NCBI GenBank assembly: GCA_019242435.1
Contig: JAFAVN010000523.1
Location: forward strand, 1 to 6,973
Origin: Verrucomicrobiota bacterium
Lineage (GTDB): Bacteria > Verrucomicrobiota > Verrucomicrobiia > Chthoniobacterales > JAFAMB01
DNA: 6,973 nucleotides
Direction of reading: 5' to 3'
The position numbers were made by a program, and so were the translations under genes. The notes under the pieces were generated by a model. The model did no database searches and was not told the origin of the DNA. It worked only from the letters and a program-made list of their open reading frames with translations. Positions 1 through 6,864 of the stretch are shown here, one piece after another (the stretch's first letter is position 1; each line of letters begins with the position of its first letter).

Positions 1-2749
1 GTTTACCGGCTCCGTCGGCCAGGTGATGAGCCAGCATTTATACAAGCCGATTCCCCTCGAGCCGTTAGCAGACCAGCAACCGTGCATCGTGGCTTTGCTG
101 CAGAAGATGTTAGCAAAAGATCGGGCAAAGCGGCCGCAGACTCCCCGGCAGTTGCAGGATGCGATCGTTCATTGTCTCGCTGAAACTAGCACCTCTCCGC
201 TTCGCAACCTGGCCGAAGCTGACTTTACACCCTCGGAACCTTTACGGACCGAAACGTTCTACCCGCAAAACTATCGCGTCATTGAACAGATCGGGGAAAG
301 TTTGGCAGGTAAGTATTTCCTGGTCGAAGATCTCCCACGTAAACGCCTAGTGCGGCAGCTAGTGTTAAGGCCGGAGTTAGTTGCCGACCTTCAATGGTTC
401 ATTACACTCGAAGCGGCGACCCGGCGATTAAGGAGTGCACCTCACCCTTTACTACGGGCGGTTTATTCATTGGAAATCGCCGGTCAGGAAGGGATCATTG
501 TCGAAGAACACATCGCAGGTTCAATGCTGCGAGATCTACTTCGTGCCAGGGGCATTTTCAGCGCGGCGGAGGTTGTCCGTCTGATCAGTCTATTGGCGCC
601 TCTGGCCGATCATGCCACTGCTAATCATCTTGAATATGTCGACTTCAGCTTGTTTGGAATTCATCGCGTCGCTCGGGAGCCGACCGCAGTAGGCAGTGTG
701 CGCGATCCGCTGCCCGAATCTCTTGTGCTATCCGGGCCGCGTGATCTGAGGGTTGATGGAATCGATTTTTCGTTTACGTCCCCTCAGGCTGGAACGTTGG
801 TAGGTTTTCAAACTCAGGTGCAGAATAATGTCGGCGACGCCACCCGGGACAGTTACCCGAAAGCATTGAGTTTACTAGCCTATGAATTGCTTGGCGGGGC
901 TCGGGTTCAGGTTGAAACCACCGGCCAATACAAACCAATCGCTGCCTTGACCCAGGAAGGAAATGCGGTTCTCCGGCGAGGAGTAGCTAATGAATGGGCT
1001 TCAGCTGCGGAACTGGCTAAAGAGTTGACCGCTGTCATCGGCGCGCGACCTGCCTTGCCGGAAACCAGGGAAACTAAAGCGACCAAGCTCAATCAGGAAG
1101 TACCCGTAATTGAAGAAGATCCAACCTCGATTACTGAAATTAGGCCACGCGAGACGGCTACCCGGGTTGCTCCGGAGCTTCCCACCGTAACTCCACTGAT
1201 AACCGCCGCCGCTCCATGGCGTAAGGAAGGCGGCAGACCGGGGTTCGGCCGTTTATGGTTAATACTTGGGCTGATTATTGTGCTGGCGGTCGCAGGTTAC
1301 TTGATTTATCTGCAAGTCAGTCCGGGCCGTCCGCACCAGGAAATCGCCGCCTTATCAGTTCTAACTGATCCGGCGGGTGCCTCCATTTTGTTAGACGGGA
1401 AACCTCCGCAGAAGCTGCCAAATACCTTTACGCACGTACCGTTTGGTGCCCACCGCCTGACCGCTGCTCTCGATAATTTCCAGCCAGCCCAGCAAGATAT
1501 CCAGGTCCGGCCAGATACAGCTCCGGAAATTCGCCTCAAACTGGAAGAGAAACCGGAAATCGCCGCTCTCTTGGTGACTACCGATCCACCCGGTGCGACC
1601 GTTCTTCTTGACGGAAAAGCTATTCCGAAAGGTTCCAATACTTTCACCCACATTCCTTATGGCTCACATCAACTAACCGCGGCGTTAACCAATTACGAAC
1701 CACTGGAACAGAAGCTGGAGGTAAGTCGCGGAATGAGCCGGGAGATCCGTATCAGGCTGATCCGGAAATCGATTCCTACTGATGTCTGGTTAGCTGATCT
1801 AAAGAAATCCCGAGAAAACTCTCCGCAACAGCTAAATGCCTATCTTCACCTTGCCCAGCTATCGACGCCTGATCACGCGGACTATCAGAAAGCACTGGAA
1901 CGCAGTATAGAACAGCTGAGGGCTAGAACACCGCCCATCAGCACCGCTGAGTTCGCACTTTCTTATCAATCGATTATCAAAGAAGCCGCTGGCCTGGATA
2001 TTTTACCTGCTATTCTCTGGTTGGCTGAAAACGAGAATGGAAATGAGGCGCTCAGCCTATATCTTCGGGCTGCGAAACTGGGAAGCTCATATGCAATGAT
2101 GAAAGTCGGCCGTCTTTATCTGAGAAGAGCCAAGCCGGCAGATAACGAGGAGGGGTTTAAATGGCTCAATCAAGCCTATAATGCGACGGATCGTAATCTG
2201 GAAGCCGGCGCCTATATCGGCGACTGTTACCTGAGTGGTATCGGAACCCAGCAAGACTTGCAAATGGCTGAGGAAATTATCATGCCGCTAGCCAAACAAA
2301 ATGTAGTTCCGGCAATGACGATCGCTGGAAAGATAATTGCCATTAAGGTAGATGACGCGATCACCGAAGCCGAAAAAAGCGACATCACACCGCAAACCCG
2401 GAGACAACTCGAGACCAAAGCGAATGACTTAGCTCGCCAGGCCACAGCGTGGTGGACACGTGCAGACGAAAAGGGCGATTGGAATGCCTCTGCGCATCTG
2501 GGTCAATGCTATGAACTGGGCTGGGGCGGCATTCAAAAGGACGAAGCAGAAGCCGAAAAACGGTATAAAGACGGCGTCGACCATGGAAATGCTATCAGCA
2601 TGTTTTTCTATGGTCTTTTTATCAATAAGAAATTTGGCCGCCACGCCGAAGCAGCTAACTGGATAAGTCGCGCCGCCGCCGCTGGTCTTCCATCGGCCGT
2701 GAAATGGTGTAAGGATAATAATGTGCCTGTGGTAAGCGCTTCGCAATAA
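1..2749 (+). CDS. Membrane Ser/Thr kinase with pseudokinase, tandem PEGA and Sel1 repeats (5' truncated)
   Basis: The reading frame is open to the window edge, so the true start lies upstream; the first full codon is at position 2. Residues here count from the internal GTG at 23. The first ~50 residues are the C-lobe end of a PknB-type kinase domain (MLAKDRAKRPQTPRQLQDAI, the usual subdomain XI pattern). Residues ~83-340 form a second kinase-like domain with a degraded active site: the VAIK lysine position appears to be Leu113, HRD reads YVD (205-207), the catalytic-loop Asn position is Gly212, and DFG reads DFS (248-250). A Thr/Pro/Glu-rich linker (~345-400) precedes one membrane span (411-431). 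Two PEGA domains (~440-583) follow, then a helical region with Sel1-like repeats (~670-895). Single-span topology puts the kinase part in the cytoplasm and PEGA/Sel1 outside the membrane. It is probably a sensor kinase; its ligand and substrates are unknown. The next gene starts 10 bases after the stop and is probably co-transcribed. Confidence 0.9.
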   Translation, partial: FTGSVGQVMSQHLYKPIPLEPLADQQPCIVALLQKMLAKDRAKRPQTPRQLQDAIVHCLAETSTSPLRNLAEADFTPSEPLRTETFYPQNYRVIEQIGESLAGKYFLVEDLPRKRLVRQLVLRPELVADLQWFITLEAATRRLRSAPHPLLRAVYSLEIAGQEGIIVEEHIAGSMLRDLLRARGIFSAAEVVRLISLLAPLADHATANHLEYVDFSLFGIHRVAREPTAVGSVRDPLPESLVLSGPRDLRVDGIDFSFTSPQAGTLVGFQTQVQNNVGDATRDSYPKALSLLAYELLGGARVQVETTGQYKPIAALTQEGNAVLRRGVANEWASAAELAKELTAVIGARPALPETRETKATKLNQEVPVIEEDPTSITEIRPRETATRVAPELPTVTPLITAAAPWRKEGGRPGFGRLWLILGLIIVLAVAGYLIYLQVSPGRPHQEIAALSVLTDPAGASILLDGKPPQKLPNTFTHVPFGAHRLTAALDNFQPAQQDIQVRPDTAPEIRLKLEEKPEIAALLVTTDPPGATVLLDGKAIPKGSNTFTHIPYGSHQLTAALTNYEPLEQKLEVSRGMSREIRIRLIRKSIPTDVWLADLKKSRENSPQQLNAYLHLAQLSTPDHADYQKALERSIEQLRARTPPISTAEFALSYQSIIKEAAGLDILPAILWLAENENGNEALSLYLRAAKLGSSYAMMKVGRLYLRRAKPADNEEGFKWLNQAYNATDRNLEAGAYIGDCYLSGIGTQQDLQMAEEIIMPLAKQNVVPAMTIAGKIIAIKVDDAITEAEKSDITPQTRRQLETKANDLARQATAWWTRADEKGDWNASAHLGQCYELGWGGIQKDEAEAEKRYKDGVDHGNAISMFFYGLFINKKFGRHAEAANWISRAAAAGLPSAVKWCKDNNVPVVSASQ
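1340..1771 (+). repeat. Tandem PEGA-domain duplication, 216-base period
   Basis: Two adjacent units within the kinase gene, 1340-1555 and 1556-1771, each encode 72 residues and both begin EIAAL. Hand alignment without gaps gives 39 identical residues of 72, including TDP.GA..LLDGK, NTFTH, P.G.H and LTAAL. This is the PEGA pattern (beta-rich domain named for a Pro-Glu-Gly-Ala-like motif, typically extracytoplasmic). The exact period and lack of gaps show internal duplication, while the third-position differences show it is not recent. Confidence 0.9.
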
Positions 2750-2759
2750 CAGAGGACAA

Positions 2760-3731
2760 ATGCAAAGGAGTTCGGACGTTGAGTATTTCCCGTTCAGGGA
2801 TTGCAGCTCAAATCCGGCGCGACATACCTCCCAAAAAAGCGACATCCTCGACGCGCCGAGATTTTCGTCCCACCGTCATGAGTTTCTGTCGGTGTTCTTT
2901 CGCTGCTGTGGAGCGTTTTTTCTGTTGGCTCTCAACCCTTCACTGATGGTGGCCGGCACTCCCCAAGGTGCTCCCGACATCCAGGTTCATGGCAACGGGT
3001 TCGGTCAAGTTAGCCCAGCCGATATCACTGCTGTCTTGCAGTCTGCTGCTCTTTCGATTCTCCGGTATTGTCCACACACTCAATTAGGCGGGATCGACAT
3101 TTACTATCGCCCGGATCATCCACAAATCGCATTAGCCAGAACGTCGAAGGGCAGGATCCCGATTGCTTTATCAGCCCGGGACACGCGCTGGGCGCAATAC
3201 AGCTTCCAACTCGGCCATGAGTTATGTCATGCCTTGGCTAATTATGCTAATCGTCCCGGCCAATCAGCGCCCCGTCCTGGTAGCGCCAATCTTTGGTTGG
3301 AAGAAAGTCTCTGCGAAACGGCTTCTTTGTTCACGCTGCGCGCCATGAGTCGATCGTGGTCTACCGCTCCTCTCTATCCGGCTTGGCGCAATTATGCTCC
3401 GTGGTTCGACACCTATGTGAAACAACGGCTGCAACTTCCCGGCTATCAGCTTCCAGCGGGAACTTCGTTCCGGACGTGGTTTGAACAGAATGAACCTGGC
3501 TTGCGCCAAAACCCTGGTTTGCGTAACCAGAACACAGTCATCGCGACCCAACTCTTACCAATGTTTGAAGCAACGCCGGAGGGCTGGGAAACAGTCGCTT
3601 TTATCAACCGCGATTCATCCGACAGCAACGAGTCCTTACTCCGACATTTCACCGAGTGGCGCGCCGCCTGCCCGAACAACCTGCGCCCCTTTGTTACCAG
3701 GCTTGCATCCGTATTCAGCGTAAAATTGTAA
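2760..3731 (+). CDS. Secreted HExxH metallopeptidase-like protein, family not recognised
   Basis: The 323-residue product has a zinc-protease signature: HELCH at residues 153-157, followed 24-29 residues later by WLEESLCE (Glu181, Glu182, Glu186), where a gluzincin-type protease would have its third metal ligand. Family membership beyond this is not recognisable. A hydrophobic stretch at ~45-66 (VFFRCCGAFFLLALNPSLMVAG) looks like a signal peptide, so the product is probably exported; it is preceded by an unusually long 44-residue N-terminus. Cysteines at 104, 156, 185 and 304 could form disulfides outside the cytoplasm. The C-terminal half is rich in Trp, Arg and Pro with no further motif. 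The ATG at 2760 has a close AGAGGA (2751-2756), but a better Shine-Dalgarno (2764-2770) points to TTG 2779 in another frame, and GTG 2892 (residue 45) would begin exactly at the signal peptide. The start is therefore uncertain; the body of the gene is secure. It lies 10 bases after the kinase gene, suggesting an operon. Confidence 0.75.
   Translation: MQRSSDVEYFPFRDCSSNPARHTSQKSDILDAPRFSSHRHEFLSVFFRCCGAFFLLALNPSLMVAGTPQGAPDIQVHGNGFGQVSPADITAVLQSAALSILRYCPHTQLGGIDIYYRPDHPQIALARTSKGRIPIALSARDTRWAQYSFQLGHELCHALANYANRPGQSAPRPGSANLWLEESLCETASLFTLRAMSRSWSTAPLYPAWRNYAPWFDTYVKQRLQLPGYQLPAGTSFRTWFEQNEPGLRQNPGLRNQNTVIATQLLPMFEATPEGWETVAFINRDSSDSNESLLRHFTEWRAACPNNLRPFVTRLASVFSVKL
2764..2770 (+). promoter_or_regulatory. 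Strong Shine-Dalgarno-like AAAGGAG that points to an out-of-frame TTG
   Basis: AAAGGAG lies 8 bases before TTG at 2779, a near-ideal spacing. That TTG opens a 55-codon frame (2779-2946, stop TGA), one base off the metallopeptidase-like frame. The signal complicates the start assignment of the gene at 2760: either it is fortuitous, or translation starts here and a frameshift or base error in the A6 run at 2833-2838 separates it from the main frame. Confidence 0.4.
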
Positions 3732-3860
3732 GTTGATGGCTCAGGCGTCTGGGCTACCAATCGCCTCTGGAATTCGAACAAGCCTATTGGCGGTAACAAA
3801 TCCCTCGACCCTCGATTGTACTTGCCAGCCCAGGAGAAGCCGCAGTTACTGGATACCGAC

Positions 3861-4385
3861 ATGACCAACAACGAACTTCGCGAATTCAATAAGAAACGTC
3901 GGATCCATCAAATCGCCTGGGTAACGCGGGACTTGGAAAAAAGCATGAAAGCCTGGGTCGAAAATCTCAAGGTCGGTCCCTGGACAGTGCTGACGTTCAC
4001 TGAAAAGACGCTGAAATATTTAGATGTGGACGGCAAACGGGTGACCGAACCTTTCAAATTTCTGATTGGGATAAGCTGGATAGGAGATATCCAAGTCGAA
4101 TTAATCGAGCCAGTCTACGGTCCGATGATCTATGACGCTTTTATTCGGCAGCACGGCGAAGGTCTTCACCATATCAAAGAATATGTCAGCCAGGACGAGA
4201 TCGATCGAGTACTTCAGGAATACCAAGAAAAAGGCATTGAAGTAACTCAAACCGGCCAATTCAAAGAGGATTTTCATTACTATCTCAATACAGAGCCGAA
4301 ATTGGACTTCGTTTTAGAGCTGGGTAATTGCCCAATCCTGCAGTTGTCGGAACAGGAGTGCCCGACTTACCCGCCTTCGCCGTAA
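3861..4385 (+). CDS. VOC-superfamily (glyoxalase / methylmalonyl-CoA epimerase fold) protein
   Basis: The 174-residue product from ATG 3861 has the paired beta-alpha-beta-beta-beta modules of the vicinal oxygen chelate superfamily, most like the Glyoxalase_4 type that includes methylmalonyl-CoA epimerase. Visible landmarks are RRIHQIAWVTRDLEKSM (His16/Gln17, first strand and helix), VELIEP (Glu80), GEGLHHIKEYV (His103-His104) and LDFVLELGN (Glu153); the candidate metal ligands are His16 or Gln17, Glu80, His104 and Glu153. The substrate cannot be deduced, and no mutase or other partner gene is present, so epimerase activity is only one possibility. It is probably cytoplasmic, since no signal peptide is seen. 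The frame is open back to TTG 3816, but the 15 extra residues look unstructured and ATG 3861 starts just before the conserved domain; neither start has a well-placed ribosome-binding site (an AGGAGA at 3832-3837 sits too far upstream). The 129 bases before it hold a CCCTCGA tandem pair (3802-3815) and no clear promoter. Confidence 0.85.
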   Translation: MTNNELREFNKKRRIHQIAWVTRDLEKSMKAWVENLKVGPWTVLTFTEKTLKYLDVDGKRVTEPFKFLIGISWIGDIQVELIEPVYGPMIYDAFIRQHGEGLHHIKEYVSQDEIDRVLQEYQEKGIEVTQTGQFKEDFHYYLNTEPKLDFVLELGNCPILQLSEQECPTYPPSP

Positions 4386-4396
4386 CGGCGAGCGGG
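4370..4396 (+). terminator. GC-rich hairpin enclosing the VOC stop codon
   Basis: CCCGC (4370-4374) pairs with GCGGG (4392-4396) and TCGCCG (4377-4382) pairs with CGGCGA (4386-4391), giving 11 base pairs interrupted by a two-base bulge. The three-base loop is the TAA stop codon itself. No run of T follows on either strand, so it is not a classical intrinsic terminator. It could slow polymerase, protect the mRNA 3' end, or act with the palindromes just downstream between the two convergent genes. Confidence 0.4.
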
Positions 4397-4413
4397 CGTA
4401 TCGGCGTGAGGGC

Positions 4414-4478
4414 GTACTCCGTAGGAGTACAATATTTAAAGCGTTCCGTTGGAAAATTGCGGCTAGCTCCTTAGGAGC
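4414..4478. repeat. Three short palindromes with 3-base loops (REP-like intergenic element)
   Basis: Within 65 bases between the convergent VOC and FUSC genes lie three hairpins sharing the core TCC-NNN-GGA: GTACTCC/GGAGTAC with loop GTA (4414-4430), TTCC/GGAA with loop GTT (4444-4454), and GCTCC/GGAGC with loop TTA (4466-4478). Loop centres are 27 and 23 bases apart. From memory, paired CTCC-GTA-GGAG and CTCC-TTA-GGAG palindromes about 50 bases apart occur as dispersed intergenic repeats in Verrucomicrobiota and related phyla; I could not verify this here. The first hairpin is followed by AATATTT on the plus strand, so a weak terminator role is also possible. Confidence 0.6.
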
Positions 4479-4515
4479 GTCATCACATCAACAGGCCGAC
4501 CCGCCCATACGCTTG

Positions 4516-6762
4516 TCACAACGCGTAGTCTCCCCAGAAGCGGTCAATCCTCAACCCGCGAATCAACTGTGAGCACTCTTCCAGGTCGCCGGCGACAAAA
4601 TGGTAACGGCCAACGATATCCAGCATTCTTAAGGGCTCAGTTACCTTGTGCACATTGAGAATGCCGCTTTGCCGGATTTCTTGAACGGTCTCATCCATTG
4701 CAATTACTGCTCCCTGCAGCGTAGGGAACTCACGCCAACAATCGCCTTGACGGAAACATTCAGAAAAAGCGTTTAGCATCTGACTGAATTCGGCTTCCAG
4801 GCGCTCGAGCTTTGGCCGCAGCAGAGGCTCGGCCGCCTCCGGCAGATTCTTCCGATAAGAAACCAGGTGTCCAACTCGAAGCACCATCGCCTGCAACGCG
4901 CGAATCAACGCGGCGATGCTGTTCTTTTCTTGCTCAGTACATCCGCGCATCCGAATCCCGCGAAGCACTTGTTGAGCTTCCACCGATCCGAGGGCCAGCT
5001 GAGCTTTAACCCTTTCCGGATGCGGATCGTCCCGTAGCAATGCGTTCAAGCCTGAGAAAACAGCCAGCAGATTGTCTTTCAGCAGCCTTTGCGGCAACAC
5101 CGGCCAGATCAACCTGCTTATCAAGGCTCCGATAAACATTCCCGTCATCAGCCCGATAAAAGAATCGATGATGGTCTGCGAGTCGACCGGTTGCTGCGGG
5201 TTAAGCCCCACGAAAACGGTGATGGCCAACCAAGCGGTCAGGATCCAGAGATTGGGCCCTTGGAATCGAGCACTCAGGAATCCAAGCCCGAAAAGAATCG
5301 CAAACAGCGTCAGATTCATAACCAGGTAATTGGCCAGAAATGGCGTAATAAGGAGGAGCACGATGATGCATCCAGTGAGAGCCAAAGAGGCGAAAAATGA
5401 GTTTTGAAAGATTCCCTTATCGCCCGTGCCACCCGCCCGGATAAATGGTCTGGTTAACACCGTCTGAATCCAAGCCATGAGCGGAAGGACACCTGGCCCG
5501 GGAGGATGGATCCACAGCAAGAGCGTTATGGCGACGACTCCGACCAGGCCGCTCTTAATGCCTACCTTTACCCAGAACCAATCGATCGTAGGCAACAGAT
5601 CCCAATGGGTTTTGGCTTCGGGCAACGGCTCACCAAATCGCGGTAACCCTTCGGTCATGTTCCGGATGTTGATTAGTTCGTCTCGGAGCGAACGCAGCGC
5701 AGCAAAATGAGTCCCGAAACCGATGGCGTTCTGGAGCGATTGGGTTGCGAAGAAGCCCTGGTCTCGAAGCTCTTCCACCTTTTGGACTACGGCGGCAAAG
5801 GCGTCCGGCAACGAACTGGGCAACAGTTTTTCGCCGGGACGACGCGGCGCTGACAAAATGCTCAATTCTTCCGAAATAGCCCCGCTGAGTGACCTCAGCT
5901 CGGTCTGCAGGCGTTCGACGATCGCCGCATCAACATGCCGCCATTGGCTCAATGCGAAGGAGCCTTGAAATAGGCTGATCAGCGAAACCAGGAAACCATT
6001 GTAATTCGAGAGACGGGCAGCGAAAAGCGTGCTCTCCCTTGATCCGGCTTGCACCAGGTTCCTTAGAATCGACAACCGCGCCGGAAACGCATCTCGGATT
6101 TTTTCGACTTCGGCAGAGGGATCGGTTCCTAGGGCGTATGCTTCGGTCTGAAGGGATACGAGTCGGCCTACCATCTCGAGACTCACGCGACTGGCCGTGA
6201 CGAATTCTTCCCGGGCCGAACGTGGCCACACCACAGTTGATACCAGGAGCGCGACCATTGTTCCCAGGAGAATCTCTTCCGTCCGGTCTATACCGACCTG
6301 CCAAACCTGATCCGGCGTGGCAATTCCATTGGTGACGACGCTGAGCGTGGTCAGACCCACCAAAAAGTAGGCATACGGGACTAGCCGTGGCCCAAACGGG
6401 CCGAATTTGTAACCGCTGATAGCCAGCACCAGAAACAATACGGGCAGGAAGATCATCGGGGTGTTCGTGTAATTGCCGACTAACCAGACACCGACCACGG
6501 CTCCGCCGAGCGTGCCGAGCACGCGCATAACCACTTTAACCGCCGTTGAACCGATATACTGAGCGTTCATCATGACCAGCACCGTCAAGATGGCCCAGTT
6601 ATCATGGGGCAGGCGTATTACCTGGGCACCGAACAAAGCCAGCATACCCGCTAGCCCTATTTTAATCCCGTACCTGACCCGCAAGTCACCGAACACATCT
6701 TGGAGTGGCCAGCGCCACTTCCGCTCAGCTGAAAGGATATCGGTTTTAACGGTGGTACTCAT
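4516..6762 (-). CDS. FUSC-family inner-membrane protein (fusaric acid resistance / YccS-like)
   Basis: The 748-residue product has the duplicated plan of the FUSC family (AaeB, YccS and fusaric acid resistance proteins): about six membrane spans, a soluble helical region, six more spans and a soluble C-terminus. Spans lie at roughly 33-49, 54-72, 75-96, 103-118, 129-147 and 164-180, then 397-418, 424-437, 455-474, 478-498, 504-520 and 531-555. Each half ends with the typical G-rich span running into an aromatic-Pro pair (VVWPRSAR at 177-184; LIWPVLP at 551-557). Length agrees with complete family members, and I see no truncation. Relatives export aromatic acids or have unknown roles; the substrate here is unknown. 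No membrane-fusion partner (AaeA-like) is visible in the window. Start ATG 6762 is the first codon of the frame with a fitting cytoplasmic N-terminus, but it has no good ribosome-binding site. A weak promoter-like pair (TTCCAT, 17 bases, TAAACT; 6809 down to 6781) lies upstream. It converges on the VOC gene. Confidence 0.9.
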   Translation of the reverse strand: MSTTVKTDILSAERKWRWPLQDVFGDLRVRYGIKIGLAGMLALFGAQVIRLPHDNWAILTVLVMMNAQYIGSTAVKVVMRVLGTLGGAVVGVWLVGNYTNTPMIFLPVLFLVLAISGYKFGPFGPRLVPYAYFLVGLTTLSVVTNGIATPDQVWQVGIDRTEEILLGTMVALLVSTVVWPRSAREEFVTASRVSLEMVGRLVSLQTEAYALGTDPSAEVEKIRDAFPARLSILRNLVQAGSRESTLFAARLSNYNGFLVSLISLFQGSFALSQWRHVDAAIVERLQTELRSLSGAISEELSILSAPRRPGEKLLPSSLPDAFAAVVQKVEELRDQGFFATQSLQNAIGFGTHFAALRSLRDELINIRNMTEGLPRFGEPLPEAKTHWDLLPTIDWFWVKVGIKSGLVGVVAITLLLWIHPPGPGVLPLMAWIQTVLTRPFIRAGGTGDKGIFQNSFFASLALTGCIIVLLLITPFLANYLVMNLTLFAILFGLGFLSARFQGPNLWILTAWLAITVFVGLNPQQPVDSQTIIDSFIGLMTGMFIGALISRLIWPVLPQRLLKDNLLAVFSGLNALLRDDPHPERVKAQLALGSVEAQQVLRGIRMRGCTEQEKNSIAALIRALQAMVLRVGHLVSYRKNLPEAAEPLLRPKLERLEAEFSQMLNAFSECFRQGDCWREFPTLQGAVIAMDETVQEIRQSGILNVHKVTEPLRMLDIVGRYHFVAGDLEECSQLIRGLRIDRFWGDYAL

Positions 6763-6806
6763 AGTCGTGCCGGTCTATCCAGTTTATGACTCGCTAGGGA
6801 GAAATG

Positions 6807-6848
6807 GAATTTCGAAGCATTTTCGAAATTCGAGCTTCGGAATTCGAA
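6807..6848. repeat. TTCGAA-based inverted repeats between two minus-strand genes
   Basis: GAATTTCGAA (6807-6816) and TTCGAAATTC (6822-6831) form a perfect 10-base-pair stem with loop GCATT. Next to it, TTCG (6836-6839) and CGAA (6845-6848) form a smaller stem around GAATT. TTCGAA occurs three times (6811, 6822, 6843). The element lies in the 102-base spacer after the LivM-like stop and before the FUSC start. On the minus strand it is followed by CATTTCTCCC, which is too poor in T for a confident terminator call. It could be an attenuating hairpin, an operator or a dispersed repeat. Confidence 0.55.
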
Positions 6849-6864
6849 CTCCGCCTTTGTCGTC

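Noticed and set aside
2429..2845. Minus-strand open frame of 138 codons over the kinase/metallopeptidase junction
   Set aside because: It is antisense to well-supported coding sequence, and its translation shows no recognisable motif.
2373..2846. A 14-base identical word (six A, then GCGACATC) at 2373-2386 and 2833-2846
   Set aside because: The two copies are isolated, in different reading contexts, with no flanking similarity and no element structure; most likely coincidence.
3802..3815. Tandem CCCTCGA pair before the VOC gene
   Set aside because: Only two copies of a 7-mer with no associated structure; not enough to call a regulatory site.
3446..3889. Minus-strand open frame of 147 codons
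   Set aside because: It overlaps the metallopeptidase-like and VOC genes antisense and its translation looks like low-quality shadow sequence.
5930..6304. Minus-strand open frame of 124 codons inside the FUSC gene
   Set aside because: It is an alternative frame of the FUSC coding sequence, Arg/Gly/Pro-rich with no domain pattern, while the FUSC frame is fully supported.
6781..6809. Promoter-like TTCCAT-17-TAAACT on the minus strand
   Set aside because: The match to the sigma-70 consensus is weak and the implied leader is very short, so it is mentioned only in the FUSC entry and not listed as a feature.
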